Assembly (NCBI RefSeq): GCF_000007345.1
Contig: NC_003552.1
Span: forward strand, 2,232,001-2,296,000
Length of the DNA stretch: 64,000 nucleotides
From: Methanosarcina acetivorans C2A
GTDB taxonomy: Archaea > Halobacteriota > Methanosarcinia > Methanosarcinales > Methanosarcinaceae
Reading direction: 5' to 3'
Made by a program: the position numbers and the translations under genes. The notes under the pieces were generated by a model that was given only the letters and a program-made list of their open reading frames with translations, ran no database searches and was not told where the DNA came from. Each line of letters begins with the position of its first letter. The stretch's first letter is position 1. Below, one piece after another: positions 46,330-55,585 of this stretch.

Positions 46330-47406
46330 TTACCAGTATTCCCGTTTTCGTTTCATGATCATATACAGGAAAAGCGGAGCGCCCATGAAGGCGGTTATTG
46401 CTCCTACGGGAAGGATAATCGGAGCCAGAACTCTTCTTGCCACAAGGTCTGCGCTGATCAGCAGTAATGCGCCGAAAAGGCCGGATACCGGGAGAACAAA
46501 CCTGTTATCGCCTCCTATGGCAATGCGCGTGAGATGCGGGGCAACCAGGCCTATAAAACCTATCGTCCCCGTAAAGCACACAATACATGCGACCAGCAGG
46601 GTTGTGACCGCCATCAGCAGGATTCGGGTACCTTTGACATTTACACCCAGGCTTGCTGCGGTTTCATCTCCTGCAGCCATAATATTGAGGTCAAGGGACT
46701 TTATCATGAGCAGGAAGACGCAGCATGCAAGGGTGATGGTAATTATGCTAACCTTGGGCCAGGAAGACCTGCCAAGGTCTCCGACTGCCCAGAAAATTGC
46801 TTCTTTTACGGCTTCCGCCTCGCCGAAGTATTGAAGGATAGTTGTCATTGCACTGAAAAGATACATCATCGCAATGCCGGCCAGAATCATGGTTTCAGGC
46901 GTTGCATCCTTTCGGTTTGATAAACCCAGGATTATAAAAGAACACAGCAGAGCAAATAAGAATGCATTGCCTATTACAAGATAATCTCCCCCGATGATCC
47001 CCGAACCTGTAAGGATTGCAAGGGATGCCCCGAAGCCGGCTCCCGAGGATATGCCAAGTGTATATGGACTTGCAAGCGGGTTTTTGAGGATTGCCTGCGT
47101 TACGCAGCCCGCAACCCCAAGCCCGAAACCTGCTACAATCCCCATGAATATGCGGGGAAGCCTGAGGTTCCATATGCATACGTCGGCAAGCGAACTGGAC
47201 GCAAAGTAAGCCGGAAGGAACCTGTGCAGTACTGCAGAATAGGTTTCCCCGAGAGAAAGGTTTGCAGACCCTAAAGAGGCCGATATGCCTGCTACGAGGA
47301 TTATTGAGGCTAAAAGGAAGAAAGTGAAGAATATTTTTCTTCCGATGAATTTTTTATATTGAATTTTAACTTCTTTTGTAGTCAAAGTATGCTGTTTTGT
47401 TTCCAA
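46330..47406 (-). CDS. FecCD-type ABC permease (siderophore/cobalamin/heme uptake)
   Basis: A 358-residue membrane permease with about ten helices, the transport channel for a substrate delivered by a cognate binding protein. Family features are NLRLPRIFMGIVAGFGLGVAG, KNPLASPYTLGISSGAGFGA, and FIGLVAPHLTRIAIGGDNR, the last being the ATPase coupling helix. It follows the cluster of a cohesin protein, a dockerin-tagged binding protein and a DUF4198 protein. The start is TTG 47406 with only a weak ribosome site. No ATPase (FecE/BtuD type) lies downstream, where gene relics are found instead, so the energising subunit must be elsewhere or lost. Confidence 0.9.
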   Translation of the reverse strand: METKQHTLTTKEVKIQYKKFIGRKIFFTFFLLASIILVAGISASLGSANLSLGETYSAVLHRFLPAYFASSSLADVCIWNLRLPRIFMGIVAGFGLGVAGCVTQAILKNPLASPYTLGISSGAGFGASLAILTGSGIIGGDYLVIGNAFLFALLCSFIILGLSNRKDATPETMILAGIAMMYLFSAMTTILQYFGEAEAVKEAIFWAVGDLGRSSWPKVSIITITLACCVFLLMIKSLDLNIMAAGDETAASLGVNVKGTRILLMAVTTLLVACIVCFTGTIGFIGLVAPHLTRIAIGGDNRFVLPVSGLFGALLLISADLVARRVLAPIILPVGAITAFMGAPLFLYMIMKRKREYW

Positions 47407-47499
47407 GGATACACATCCGGCTCAATAGAAAATTTATTGTATTTTTTTTGGTAAGTACCGTAAACAGCCTGGCAGCAGAAGAATCCATTTAAAGCCAGC

Positions 47500-47782
47500 A
47501 CCGGAGAAAAAAAATCATTGAGACTGTCAGCCCAGGTCATTCCGAGAGCATCGTTATGACTGCGCTTGTCTAACCAAAAGCAGTCATAAACGCACCTCCT
47601 TAATGGGGAGTGAAATGCGCTTTGTTCAGTATCGGTTTCATAATCTGAAACAACCGGTCAAATATCCCGAACTCGATTACTATGCTTGCTAACAGCATAC
47701 CGATAACCGTGAAAGGGAAGACAGATATCCAGAATTCGACTGCCCGGACCATTGAAGCGACTGGCGTGGATCCCAAATTCAT
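47500..47782 (-). pseudogene. nucleoside-recognition (gate) domain gene, broken
   Basis: The frame starts MNLGSTPVASMVRAVEFWIS after AGGAA, gives the hydrophobic FPFTVIGMLLASIVIEFG and KPILNKAHFTPH, then stops at 47600. Beyond it GGAFMTAFG, stop, TSAVITMLSE, stop continues in the same frame, matching the HLPPESGGAFVTAFASP-like continuation of nucleoside-recognition/Gate-domain permeases. Several in-frame stops make it a pseudogene. It lies inside the uptake cluster between the methyltransferase and the permease. Confidence 0.65.
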
Positions 47783-47843
47783 CGAATAGTTTCCTGCACA
47801 ATTATCATGGATGAAGCCATCTTCACATCCGAAATTGTGTGGA

Positions 47844-48470
47844 TTATGCTTTCTCTCCTTCCACAAGCATCATTTTATCGAACACTCTGACCGACACATT
47901 CACAAGCCCTGCAGCTTCAAACATGCTGATCACATCTCCAGGGTCTGCCCCATTGTAAAAGGGCAGTTCTTTTCCGATCTCTTCCCCGAAGTGATGGTTT
48001 CCTGGATGGGAATGTCTGGATGGGATGTCAGTCAGGACTTTTCCTCCGGGTTTTGTCACTCTCGCCCATTCTTTAAATGCCGAGTCCGGATTAGCCAGGG
48101 TCCAGACCAGGTGCCTGCTTACAACCGCATCGAACTGTTCGGATTCAAAGGAGAGGTTTTCTGCATCCTCCACCACAAAATTTACGAAATTTCCGGTCCT
48201 TTCCATCTTTTTTTTCGCCTTTTCCAGTTTACTGGCTGCCCAGTCCGCTCCTGTTACCTCGTATCCCAGTTCAGCCAGTAGCAGCGCTAAAAATCCGGTC
48301 CCGGTTCCCATATCCAGAATCTTCAGTTGCTGGTCGCTTCCCAGGAGCTGGGTAATCACTTCGGTCCAGAGTTCCCTTTCTTCTTCGGAATGCACTCCAT
48401 GGGCCGCAATGGCATCATAATCATGTTCTGCAGTGTCCCACCATGCTCTAATTTGCGGTTTTACTTCCAT
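47844..48470 (-). CDS. class I SAM-dependent methyltransferase (UbiE/Methyltransf_11-like)
   Basis: A 208-residue methyltransferase. Motif I is ILDMGTGTGFLALLLAELGY, followed by an acidic residue in VTGADWA, EDAENLSFESEQFDAVVSRH, and PGGKVLTDIP. It begins WWDTAEHDYDA, a pattern seen in methyltransferases linked to metal or corrinoid uptake clusters in methanogens. It starts 17 bp after the DUF4198 gene, so is co-transcribed with it. The substrate is unknown; modification of a metallophore or corrinoid is possible. Confidence 0.85.
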   Translation of the reverse strand: MEVKPQIRAWWDTAEHDYDAIAAHGVHSEEERELWTEVITQLLGSDQQLKILDMGTGTGFLALLLAELGYEVTGADWAASKLEKAKKKMERTGNFVNFVVEDAENLSFESEQFDAVVSRHLVWTLANPDSAFKEWARVTKPGGKVLTDIPSRHSHPGNHHFGEEIGKELPFYNGADPGDVISMFEAAGLVNVSVRVFDKMMLVEGEKA

Positions 48471-48486
48471 GTGTTCTCACCTACGT

Positions 48487-49251
48487 CTATTCACCTACAT
48501 TCATAATTGTGAAAGTTGCAGTCATTACCTTTTTGTCATACAGGCCCTTCACACCTTTTTCAGGGTCCCTGTGCCCTACTTTGAACATCCATTTCCCATC
48601 TTTTTCCAGTTCGAATTCGACCATGCCTTTCTGATCGGTTGTCCTTTCAAGAGGTTTTTCCTGGTTGCCGCTGTGTATTCCATACACGGTTGCTTCAGGC
48701 AGTCCATGTCCGTCATACAGTATTTTCAACAGGATGTGTTCTCCTACCTTATACCGCCTGTAGCCCAGCGGAATTATCTCCAGTTCGTGCCCGACTATCA
48801 GATCAGATATTGTCTGATAAATCCATTCTACCTGACAATTCCTTACCTGACATACCGGAAGGATGGTCTTTGTATACTGCTGGTAATATTTCGGACCTTC
48901 CAGGCCGGGATGAGGTAAATTGAGGATCCCACCGTCGTATTCTACTCCAATGGTGTGGTATCCTGCAAAGGTTGGGATGAACTGCATCAACAAGTGGTCC
49001 TCTGCGGTACTGACCTCGACTGTACGGTTTTCTCCCAGGGCGCTGAAAATTGCAGGACTCACTTTTTTGACCTGAACGGCTTTGTCACTTTTCATATTAT
49101 GCCCGAAACAAAGGACACAAGCTACAGGATCTCCGGGAGAAACATTCTGCATACTGTGTTCAATCCAGATCTCATGTCCGCGTACGATATCGGGGAGGTC
49201 TTCAGGAAAAAAGGGAGAAAAGGCTTCTTTCTGTGAAGCTTTCTGCATCAT
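48487..49251 (-). CDS. DUF4198 domain protein (NikM-like)
   Basis: A 254-residue protein of the DUF4198 family: RGHEIWIEHS near the start, a central HTIGVEYDGGIL, and a C-terminal Ig-like half (LPEATVYGIHSGN, then GMVEFELEKDGKWMFKVGHRD). Related proteins accompany nickel or cobalt transporters. There is no clear signal peptide in this frame, although the family is usually exported; a start further upstream is prevented by the adjoining gene. It begins 6 bp after the substrate-binding protein stop, so it is part of the same operon. Confidence 0.82.
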   Translation of the reverse strand: MMQKASQKEAFSPFFPEDLPDIVRGHEIWIEHSMQNVSPGDPVACVLCFGHNMKSDKAVQVKKVSPAIFSALGENRTVEVSTAEDHLLMQFIPTFAGYHTIGVEYDGGILNLPHPGLEGPKYYQQYTKTILPVCQVRNCQVEWIYQTISDLIVGHELEIIPLGYRRYKVGEHILLKILYDGHGLPEATVYGIHSGNQEKPLERTTDQKGMVEFELEKDGKWMFKVGHRDPEKGVKGLYDKKVMTATFTIMNVGE

Positions 49252-49257
49252 AGTTCC

Positions 49258-50517
49258 TCACTCCGGAAGAGGATAAGCCCAGGTTCCGGCGACCTCGAGG
49301 TTATGGAATTTTTTGAGGTACTCTTTGTGGATTTCTGCCGGGTCGATGTCTTCAAAAAGTTCGGGATGCATGCATTTGGTAAAGAAAATATGCCCTATTA
49401 CCCACCTGGGTCCGCCGATAATATCCCTGTCAACCAGGTAGACGTGATTATTTTTCACAGCATTGACCTTTTCAAAGCCCGGCCTGCCGGACAGGACTTT
49501 TCCCAGCAGATTTTCCATGTCCTCTTTCGTTTTTCCGGGTCCGCTATCAAAGCCCTTCATCAAATCCGCAAACATGAAATCCGGGTTTTTCTCGATCACC
49601 CATTCGGGATCCACTTCCACAGAGGTCCCGGCTAATCCGGTTGCGATATTGAGTCCTCCGGTCCCTTCGGCCACCTGGCCTGCACTGGGGTCGTCCGGGG
49701 TTATAACCCACCATTTTTCCTCACCTCCCGACATGTATTCGTAATAGAAAGCCGGCATATCCTCAGCCTTCAGGTCTTTTGTGCGTTCTTCTACGAGGAC
49801 CTCATAGCCCTGCATCCAGCTGAGAAGTTCGTTTACCTCTGCTTCTTTTCCCAGGACAAAACCCATAGTTGTCAGGTCGGAATCTATGCTTTTCTGGGAA
49901 GCAAGACCCATTACGACCACGGACGTATCCGGAAGATTTTTGGCTATCTCATCGGCATTTTCTGCCTGCCAGAGAGGGAGGAGGACTATATCGGGTTTGA
50001 GAGTCAGCACCATTTCGTAATCAACCGACTGGCCGTGCATCGCAACCTCGGGAAGCTCCGTAAGGCCAAACTCAGACATCCGCTCATGGAAAGCCCGGTC
50101 AACTCCTACAATCATATCTCCTGTTCCGAGAGCAAGCAGGGTTTCTGTAGTACGGTAGTCTGTTGGAATGATATTTTCTACCGGCAGAGCCACATTTACC
50201 TGCCTGCCAACTCCGTCAACAAGCGTAAGCTCTTTCGCTTTTCCAAGCTTGATAAGCTCGATTTTTGTTACGTCAAGCATATCGATGCTGTTATCCCCCG
50301 TGGCATCTGCAAACTGCGTCCGGTTGCCGGAGCCCAGAATGATGCTTTCGGTGTACTCCACGTCCTTCATATCTATGGCTCCGTCTTCGTTTGCGTTTCC
50401 GAGAACGCTGAGCAGGATATCCGATTCAGCAGCAGAATCAGATGCTGTTGCCGGTAATGCCAGCAATGTAAGCAGCAGCAAACTAAAGAGTGATCCGGCC
50501 AGGGCCTTTGTTTTCAT
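49258..50517 (-). CDS. dockerin-tagged ABC substrate-binding protein (FecB/BtuF type)
   Basis: A 419-residue exported protein. A signal peptide occupies residues 1-26. Residues about 36-92 form a type I dockerin: two calcium loops, NANEDGAIDMKDV and DATGDNSIDMLDV, spaced as in dockerins. Residues about 95-419 form a periplasmic-binding-protein class III fold (VDGVGRQVNVALP, TLLALGTGDMIVGVDR, FHNLEV) for iron-siderophore, cobalamin or heme. The start ATG 50517 follows AGAGGTG inside the previous gene; a GTG at 50526 is less likely. It lies directly after a cohesin gene, so docking of the binding protein onto a membrane-held cohesin is the natural reading. Confidence 0.88.
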   Translation of the reverse strand: MKTKALAGSLFSLLLLTLLALPATASDSAAESDILLSVLGNANEDGAIDMKDVEYTESIILGSGNRTQFADATGDNSIDMLDVTKIELIKLGKAKELTLVDGVGRQVNVALPVENIIPTDYRTTETLLALGTGDMIVGVDRAFHERMSEFGLTELPEVAMHGQSVDYEMVLTLKPDIVLLPLWQAENADEIAKNLPDTSVVVMGLASQKSIDSDLTTMGFVLGKEAEVNELLSWMQGYEVLVEERTKDLKAEDMPAFYYEYMSGGEEKWWVITPDDPSAGQVAEGTGGLNIATGLAGTSVEVDPEWVIEKNPDFMFADLMKGFDSGPGKTKEDMENLLGKVLSGRPGFEKVNAVKNNHVYLVDRDIIGGPRWVIGHIFFTKCMHPELFEDIDPAEIHKEYLKKFHNLEVAGTWAYPLPE

Positions 50518-50522
50518 GCTGT

Positions 50523-51137
50523 TCACCTCTGTCCGCTCCTGATAAGATAGATAGCCGTGGTCAGTCCTGTAAGAGTAAGCACTGCCTCAAAACCGGGTGT
50601 AGCTTTCGGTGTGTCTTCCGTTTCAGCGTCCCTCAGGTCCGCATCGACACTGCTGGCTCCGGAAACTCCCCAGTCCGTATCAATACTCTTAGCTTCGGTA
50701 TCTCCAAGCAGACCATCAGAAATGAAAAGCTCGCTTTCTCCGTCACCTATCACCTCAAATCCAACGCTGGCAAGCTGTCCCGAACCGCTTACTCCGGTGA
50801 CCCCTTCCAGGTTAAAGATCACCCTGACCGTTCCGCTGTCAATCGAACGCCACTGCACGGGTATTTCGGTCTTGCCGATACTCCCGTTCTCAATGCCGAC
50901 AACTTTCAGGACAGCCGGGTTGAATTCGAGGTCAAACTGTCCGGCATCAAGGTTTTCAGCATTTTCGACGTTTACGGTTGCATAAACCGTACTCTCCTTC
51001 ACCAGCTCAGGCGTGCTTAAACCGACAGTTGCCTGCTGCGCCTGGCCCGGAACGGTTGCAAATACCAGAACCAGCAAGACAAAGCAGGTCCCGGACAGGA
51101 AATCTCTCTTCAACTTCTTCCATGAATTTTTTTTCAT
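50523..51137 (-). CDS. membrane-anchored cohesin-domain protein
   Basis: A 204-residue exported protein. Signal peptide at residues about 1-33 (FLSGTCFVLLVLVFATVPG). Residues about 35-150 form a cohesin-type beta-sandwich: VYATVNVENAENLDAGQFDL, EFNPAVLKVVGIENG, VRVIFNLEGVTGVSGSG and LASVGFEV. A short acidic linker leads to TPGFEAVLTLTGLTTAIYLI and a basic end, a PGF-CTERM-like anchor. ATG 51137 follows GGGTGAT. Its stop lies 5 bp before the start of the dockerin-tagged binding protein, so the two are translationally linked. Confidence 0.87.
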   Translation of the reverse strand: MKKNSWKKLKRDFLSGTCFVLLVLVFATVPGQAQQATVGLSTPELVKESTVYATVNVENAENLDAGQFDLEFNPAVLKVVGIENGSIGKTEIPVQWRSIDSGTVRVIFNLEGVTGVSGSGQLASVGFEVIGDGESELFISDGLLGDTEAKSIDTDWGVSGASSVDADLRDAETEDTPKATPGFEAVLTLTGLTTAIYLIRSGQR

Positions 51138-51946
51138 CCGATCACCCTTTGAACCCTTTAAACTCAGCTGTCTAAAGACAGGTCGTGAAATATCAGTCAG
51201 AATTTCATGAATGGATACCAATGGCTGGATACCAGATGCCACTATTTTGTGTGCCGGAACGGCCAATTCCCAGACGTGCTGCTATACCTCTAAAGATCGC
51301 TGCACCCGGTATAAGCGATGATTTCTATTTTATTCCGGTATGCATGGATACAGACAGAGAACAGACAGAGAAAAGTGCTCCTTTTCCGCGTTTCTCACTA
51401 ATGGCAAAGGTTTTTGATTTCTCTATTGTTACGAATTCAAAAAAAAGTATTAATAATGTAGGATATTAAACTTCCGATTTAAACTAATATTTACACTAAA
51501 TTAATATTAAGTAATATCAATTCATTATTTACTTCCAATGATTATTACTCAATTTTGTTGAATCGGAGGCTTCATGCAGAAATGAGATTCAATGCTTTTT
51601 ACGTTAAGAAAAATTTAGAAAACCATATGAATGCTAATAAAAAAGTTAAAAAGCAGAGAAAGCTTCGAAAAACCGGGATCTAATAGGCTTTTTTGAAAAT
51701 TGAGGATTAAATGCCTGCAAAGAAGTTCACTGATAAAGTTTCTTTAATTCGATGCTCAAGATGATCCGAATGGAAAATAATAGAACATTGAATTATGCAA
51801 CATAATAGAAAACTGAATTATGCAACCGACTAAAATATTGGGCACTTCATTTCTCCCTAACAGATTAATAAACAATACTGTACAGGTTTATTCTATTAGA
51901 TCTGGTTTGGGGCTTTAAAAATTTTCAAGTAAATTCCAAAAAAAGT
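51138..51946. other. intergenic region upstream of the cohesin operon
   Basis: No gene is supported. The cohesin operon promoter should lie in 51140-51400 on the minus strand. A 25-bp repeat pair (aatagaacattgaattatgc and aatagaaaactgaattatgc) lies at 51776-51826. Confidence 0.4.
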
Positions 51947-52369
51947 TTAATCCTCTCTTTCAGCTAGGAATCGGGCAACGTATTCAATGAAATCTTCCAT
52001 ATCTTCAATGCCGTTTTGCAGTTTTTCATAAAGCTTATCCACTTCTACTTTTGCATACATGTGCACGAGTATATTCCGAAATCCGACGGCGGGCTCAATT
52101 TTTCTGGCAAAAGTTTCAGGAAGAATTCCATTTTCTCCCAGGGTACGGAATATTTCCTTATAACTTTGTGGACGCTTAATTTTTTCCATTGAAATAATGA
52201 TCTCACCAATATCCAGCATACATTCAAGCGAGATTTGTAAATATCTTTCTACAGCTCCCCTGAGCACATAATTTTGTTCGATTTCTTCGAAGCTGTATTG
52301 CTGAAGGTCCTTCAAGACGGCAATATATCCTTCAAGCAGCTCAAGCTTGTCTATTACTTCCTGTCTCAT
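51947..52369 (-). CDS. hepT: HepT-like toxin (HEPN RNase fold)
   Basis: A 140-residue helical HEPN-family protein. It keeps the active Rx4HxY motif as RNILVHMY near residue 99-106, which forms the RNase site and is the target of adenylylation by MntA in the characterised system. The start ATG overlaps the end of the MntA-like gene by 4 bp (ATGA), the standard gene arrangement. It probably acts as a type VII toxin or stress RNase in the cytoplasm. Confidence 0.85.
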   Translation of the reverse strand: MRQEVIDKLELLEGYIAVLKDLQQYSFEEIEQNYVLRGAVERYLQISLECMLDIGEIIISMEKIKRPQSYKEIFRTLGENGILPETFARKIEPAVGFRNILVHMYAKVEVDKLYEKLQNGIEDMEDFIEYVARFLAERED

Positions 52370-52809
52370 CCAAACCTGCCTTTAGCCATTCTTTCAATAG
52401 CTCTTTTCATGTGCCTTTTGATATAATATTGCTCATCATAGTACCTGGACATTATCCCCGTTTCAAAATGTACTCTTATCCTCTCTTCAGATTTCAAAAT
52501 GACTCCGTCACGTATGATATTGAATGCCAGGAGCAGAGGAGAGTCGTTGAGCACGACAAGATCCACATTTTTTGTTTTAAGAACGTCACCAAGGTCGACT
52601 ATCAGCTTCAGCTGAAGGTCAAAAGCTTCCTTTTTTGTCAGGGTGCTGTCAAAAAGGATGGCAATATCTATATCACTCAGGCAGTTAGCTTCCCCCCGGA
52701 CCGTCGAACCGAAAAGATAAGCAAGTGTAACACTATCTACATGTAAGAAAAATTCGCGCAGCTTTCTTTCCAGCTGTTCCATACCAGATTGTGTGTCGTC
52801 GGCCTGCAT
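52366..52809 (-). CDS. mntA: MntA-like nucleotidyltransferase antitoxin
   Basis: A minimal nucleotidyltransferase of about 147 residues with the signature GSTVRGEANCLSDIDIAI, the GS-x10-DxD motif for metal and ATP binding. In the HepT/MntA system it adds AMP to the toxin Tyr and so silences it. The start is uncertain: the frame reaches TTG 52830, ATG 52809 is chosen, and ATG 52782 is also possible. No operator is evident upstream. Confidence 0.83.
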   Translation of the reverse strand: MQADDTQSGMEQLERKLREFFLHVDSVTLAYLFGSTVRGEANCLSDIDIAILFDSTLTKKEAFDLQLKLIVDLGDVLKTKNVDLVVLNDSPLLLAFNIIRDGVILKSEERIRVHFETGIMSRYYDEQYYIKRHMKRAIERMAKGRFG

Positions 52810-52830
52810 ATGATCAAACAATGGAGTCAA

Positions 52831-53520
52831 TCGTTTAGATCCAATCGCATAAAGTAATTGAATGTGATCTATTGCTCATGACTTATGCTTACTTTCCGTT
52901 TATAACTTGTGCAGCCTTTAGTTTTCCCTGGTTTGTTACGATTTTTAGGTGTTTCTTTCTTTGCTTTCTCCTTTTTACTGTTTTTCTTTACTTTTTCCTT
53001 TTTTGCTATTTCCTTCCTAAACGTTCTGTTCTTGTTCGTCTTTATCTCTCTAAATTGGCGAAGAAGAGGTCTAAAAAACGATTAAACCCTGAAAAAATAT
53101 TTAATTGAAAAAGAGAATCGAAAAGTATTGCGACGTTTTCAAATTGAGGTAAACTGCGAAAAGAAATATGAGTAATTTGCTGCAAACATCATCGTTGTGT
53201 CGGGGGCAGAGTTCTTTCCAGCCATATCATTGATAAGATGAAATTATGCAAGATTCTGGTCCGTTATCATAAAACTCACTTTTAAACATGCAGATTTGAC
53301 TTACATTATTTTGTAACATTAATTGACTTTTGGTCGTCTGTCCACATGATTGATTTTTTTACTGAAAATTCGATTTGATGGTTTAGCTATTCCTCTTTAA
53401 TTATTCCGGTTATCTGCTCCGATAAGCAAATAGCAGGCTCTTCAACATATCAGAACTTCAGCAGTTCTGCCCGGCTCTATTTAACTGCGGGGTTAACTAT
53501 GTGGTTTCCGAAAATAGGGC
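52831..53520. other. gene-free AT-rich region
   Basis: I see no gene with supporting motifs. A hydrophobic Phe/Leu-rich frame at 52872-53108 is a pyrimidine-tract artefact. Promoter signals for the MntA/HepT pair probably lie near 52810-52900. Confidence 0.4.
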
Positions 53521-53930
53521 TTATTTAGCCCTTTTCAATTCCAGACTCTCCCTTTTTCCGTCCATCCTCAACACAACTTTCACGGTGTCGTTTTCACCAA
53601 ACACATTCCCGGAGCCGCCCTTTCTGCCTGCTTCATAAGAATATATTAATTGTCTTGGATTTTCTTCCTGGGAAAGATTGCCTCTGTAAGTTAGAACAAG
53701 CTTGCTTTCGTCCTTCCCGTCGTAATGGGTTTTGTGGCCGGTGGTTATTAAAATATGTGTTTCGTTTAGTATTTTGCTTTCCAGTTCTCGCTTTAGCCTT
53801 CAAACGTGTTATTGTATACGATTACTTCTTTCTCCGTAATCAGAGAACTTGCGGAGCTGCAGGCAGGCAACATCAACATTAGTATCAGGATAGATAACAA
53901 GAGGCTGGAGAGTTTCTTGCTTGCTTTTAT
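53521..53930 (-). pseudogene. frameshifted lipoprotein-like gene
   Basis: From 53930 the minus strand reads (M)KASKKLSSLLLSILILMLML then PACSS, a lipoprotein signal with the lipobox Cys, and continues to NNTFEG before a stop. One base later in frame the gene resumes as KRELESKILNETHILITT, DESKLVLTYRGNLSQEEN and ends ...LELKRAK at 53521. A single-base deletion near 53796 breaks it. The start codon is ATA, 7 bases after a perfect GGAGG, so the ATG may also have mutated. I do not recognise the family. Confidence 0.75.
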
Positions 53931-54322
53931 TTCAATGCCTCCTATCGAGCCAGAAGAGTATCACGGGATTTAAATTTATTATTTAACATGTGAATTCCGG
54001 ATTTTTCCGGATCTTCTAAAGAATAACTCCAAACTCCACCAGTTTAACTTTTAATGGGTTAAATCATAAATTTAATTGGAAGTCTTGAATTTTCAATTTA
54101 TTTGTTATGGCTACTATTTTGTATTTTCTTTTAAAGATATTCATTTCTGATGATTTTGTTTTTAACTTCACTTTAACTTATGGACGAAGTAATCGTTAAA
54201 TTCAAATATATTCATTTTTAACTACTAAATCAATAGTTATTTTTAAATATATTTGCTTTCAACTATACCCATAATGGACATTACCCCTGGTAAAAGGTCT
54301 TGCAGCAGGAGGAAAATTATTG
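53931..54322. promoter_or_regulatory. AT-rich divergent promoter region
   Basis: No gene. The strongly AT-rich stretch 54030-54290 contains several near-repeats of ttaactactaaatcaatagt and caactatacccataatgg type; the ATPase gene promoter is expected here. AGGAGG at 54308-54313 is its ribosome site. Confidence 0.4.
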
Positions 54323-55492
54323 ATGCCTGAATCCTTATTTGTAGTGGGGGGAGAAGTCGAACCTCCTTATTTCATAGGAAGAGAAAATGAAATTGAAAAA
54401 ATGAAGATGGACATAGAGACCCTGGCACAGAACAATGTTATCATAGGGCCGCGCAGAATAGGGAAGACTTCCCTGCTCAGGAACCTTAAAACACGTGTTG
54501 AAGACGAGGTCCTTTTCGTTACCATAAATTGCAGAGAAATGACAGGTTTGAGTGATTTCTTCAGGGTTGTTACGCGAGCTTTGCTTGCAGCGTACGAGGA
54601 AAAACACCAGCTTAAAGGGCTTGTGCAGAAATATTCTCAGGTATTTCGAGGAAAAATCACGGCTGCGTATAAATCACTTTCTGAGATCGGGGGCAGCATC
54701 GAACACATAGGGAACGTTTATCTCAGATTCCGGGAAAAAGACGTTAACGAACAGGAACTGGTGGCTGAAACTTTTGATTTCATCAGGGGATTTTCAGGAG
54801 AAAAGAAAGAACCGATAATTCTTGCTTTTGATGAGTTTCAGGAATTAAGGAGGTTTAACGGATATATTTTCAATATATTAAAGAGCCAGATGGACAGCCA
54901 GCCTTCTGTCAGATATATCTTCTCGGGGTCTTCGGTGTCTCTGCTGCATGAAGTATTTTTAAAGCCGGATTCTCCGCTGTACCTCATGGCTGCACGAATT
55001 CAACTTGAGCCTATTGAAGAGGGACATGTTGCCAAATATATCCAAGACCGTCTCCTGACCCAAAACATACGGATTACTGACAGCGCGCTGGAAAGAATAT
55101 ATGCATGTACCGGAGGCTTTCCTTTCTATTTCCAGAAAATAGGATTTATCCTCTATCAGAACTCAGTTCTGAAAAACAAAAACACTATTGATGAGGTTGA
55201 TGTTGAAAACGCATTCAATTCCATGCTAAATGAATTCGATAGTGAATTTGAATCCAGGTATGAATGGAAATTCAGCGATCAGCAAAAAACCATCCTGAAA
55301 TTCCTGTCAAGAGAAAAATACCGCAGATTAAGCGAAATCGCATCCGATATGCAAACACCTGCCTCGTCTCTGACAACCTCGATGAAGGATCTGTACAGTA
55401 CGATGACAATTAAAAAACCGGAAGAGGGAATGTACGGTATCCTGGACAATGTATTCAGAATCTGGATCAAGCGGAATATCCTTTATCCTTAA
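54323..55492 (+). CDS. archaeal-type AAA ATPase (PF01637-like) with winged helix
   Basis: A 389-residue ATPase of the group that is common in archaea and often linked to stand-alone or toxin-like systems. The first part has FIGRENEIEKM and Walker A IIGPRRIGKTSLLRNL near residues 40-55; Walker B is IILAFDEFQEL near residue 165; a sensor follows in YIFSGSSVSLL. The C-terminal part after about residue 300 is a winged helix (ILKFLSREKYRRLSEIASDM). Its role is unknown. It follows AGGAGG; a TTG one codon earlier is not needed. A strong hairpin follows 60 bp after the stop. Confidence 0.87.
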   Translation: MPESLFVVGGEVEPPYFIGRENEIEKMKMDIETLAQNNVIIGPRRIGKTSLLRNLKTRVEDEVLFVTINCREMTGLSDFFRVVTRALLAAYEEKHQLKGLVQKYSQVFRGKITAAYKSLSEIGGSIEHIGNVYLRFREKDVNEQELVAETFDFIRGFSGEKKEPIILAFDEFQELRRFNGYIFNILKSQMDSQPSVRYIFSGSSVSLLHEVFLKPDSPLYLMAARIQLEPIEEGHVAKYIQDRLLTQNIRITDSALERIYACTGGFPFYFQKIGFILYQNSVLKNKNTIDEVDVENAFNSMLNEFDSEFESRYEWKFSDQQKTILKFLSREKYRRLSEIASDMQTPASSLTTSMKDLYSTMTIKKPEEGMYGILDNVFRIWIKRNILYP

Positions 55493-55551
55493 TAGATTGA
55501 AGGATTGACGGTACTCAATAAGGCACTTAAGAAAAAAGAAGAAAGTTCCTT

Positions 55552-55579
55552 CCTCGACAGCCGTTGGCTGTGATGGAGG
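55552..55579. terminator. hairpin between convergent genes
   Basis: ACAGCC (55557-55562) pairs with GGCTGT (55566-55571) around gtt, with an outer CCTC/GAGG pair. It lies between the convergent ATPase and LysE genes, so it may stop both transcripts. Confidence 0.6.
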
Positions 55580-55585
55580 GGTAGC

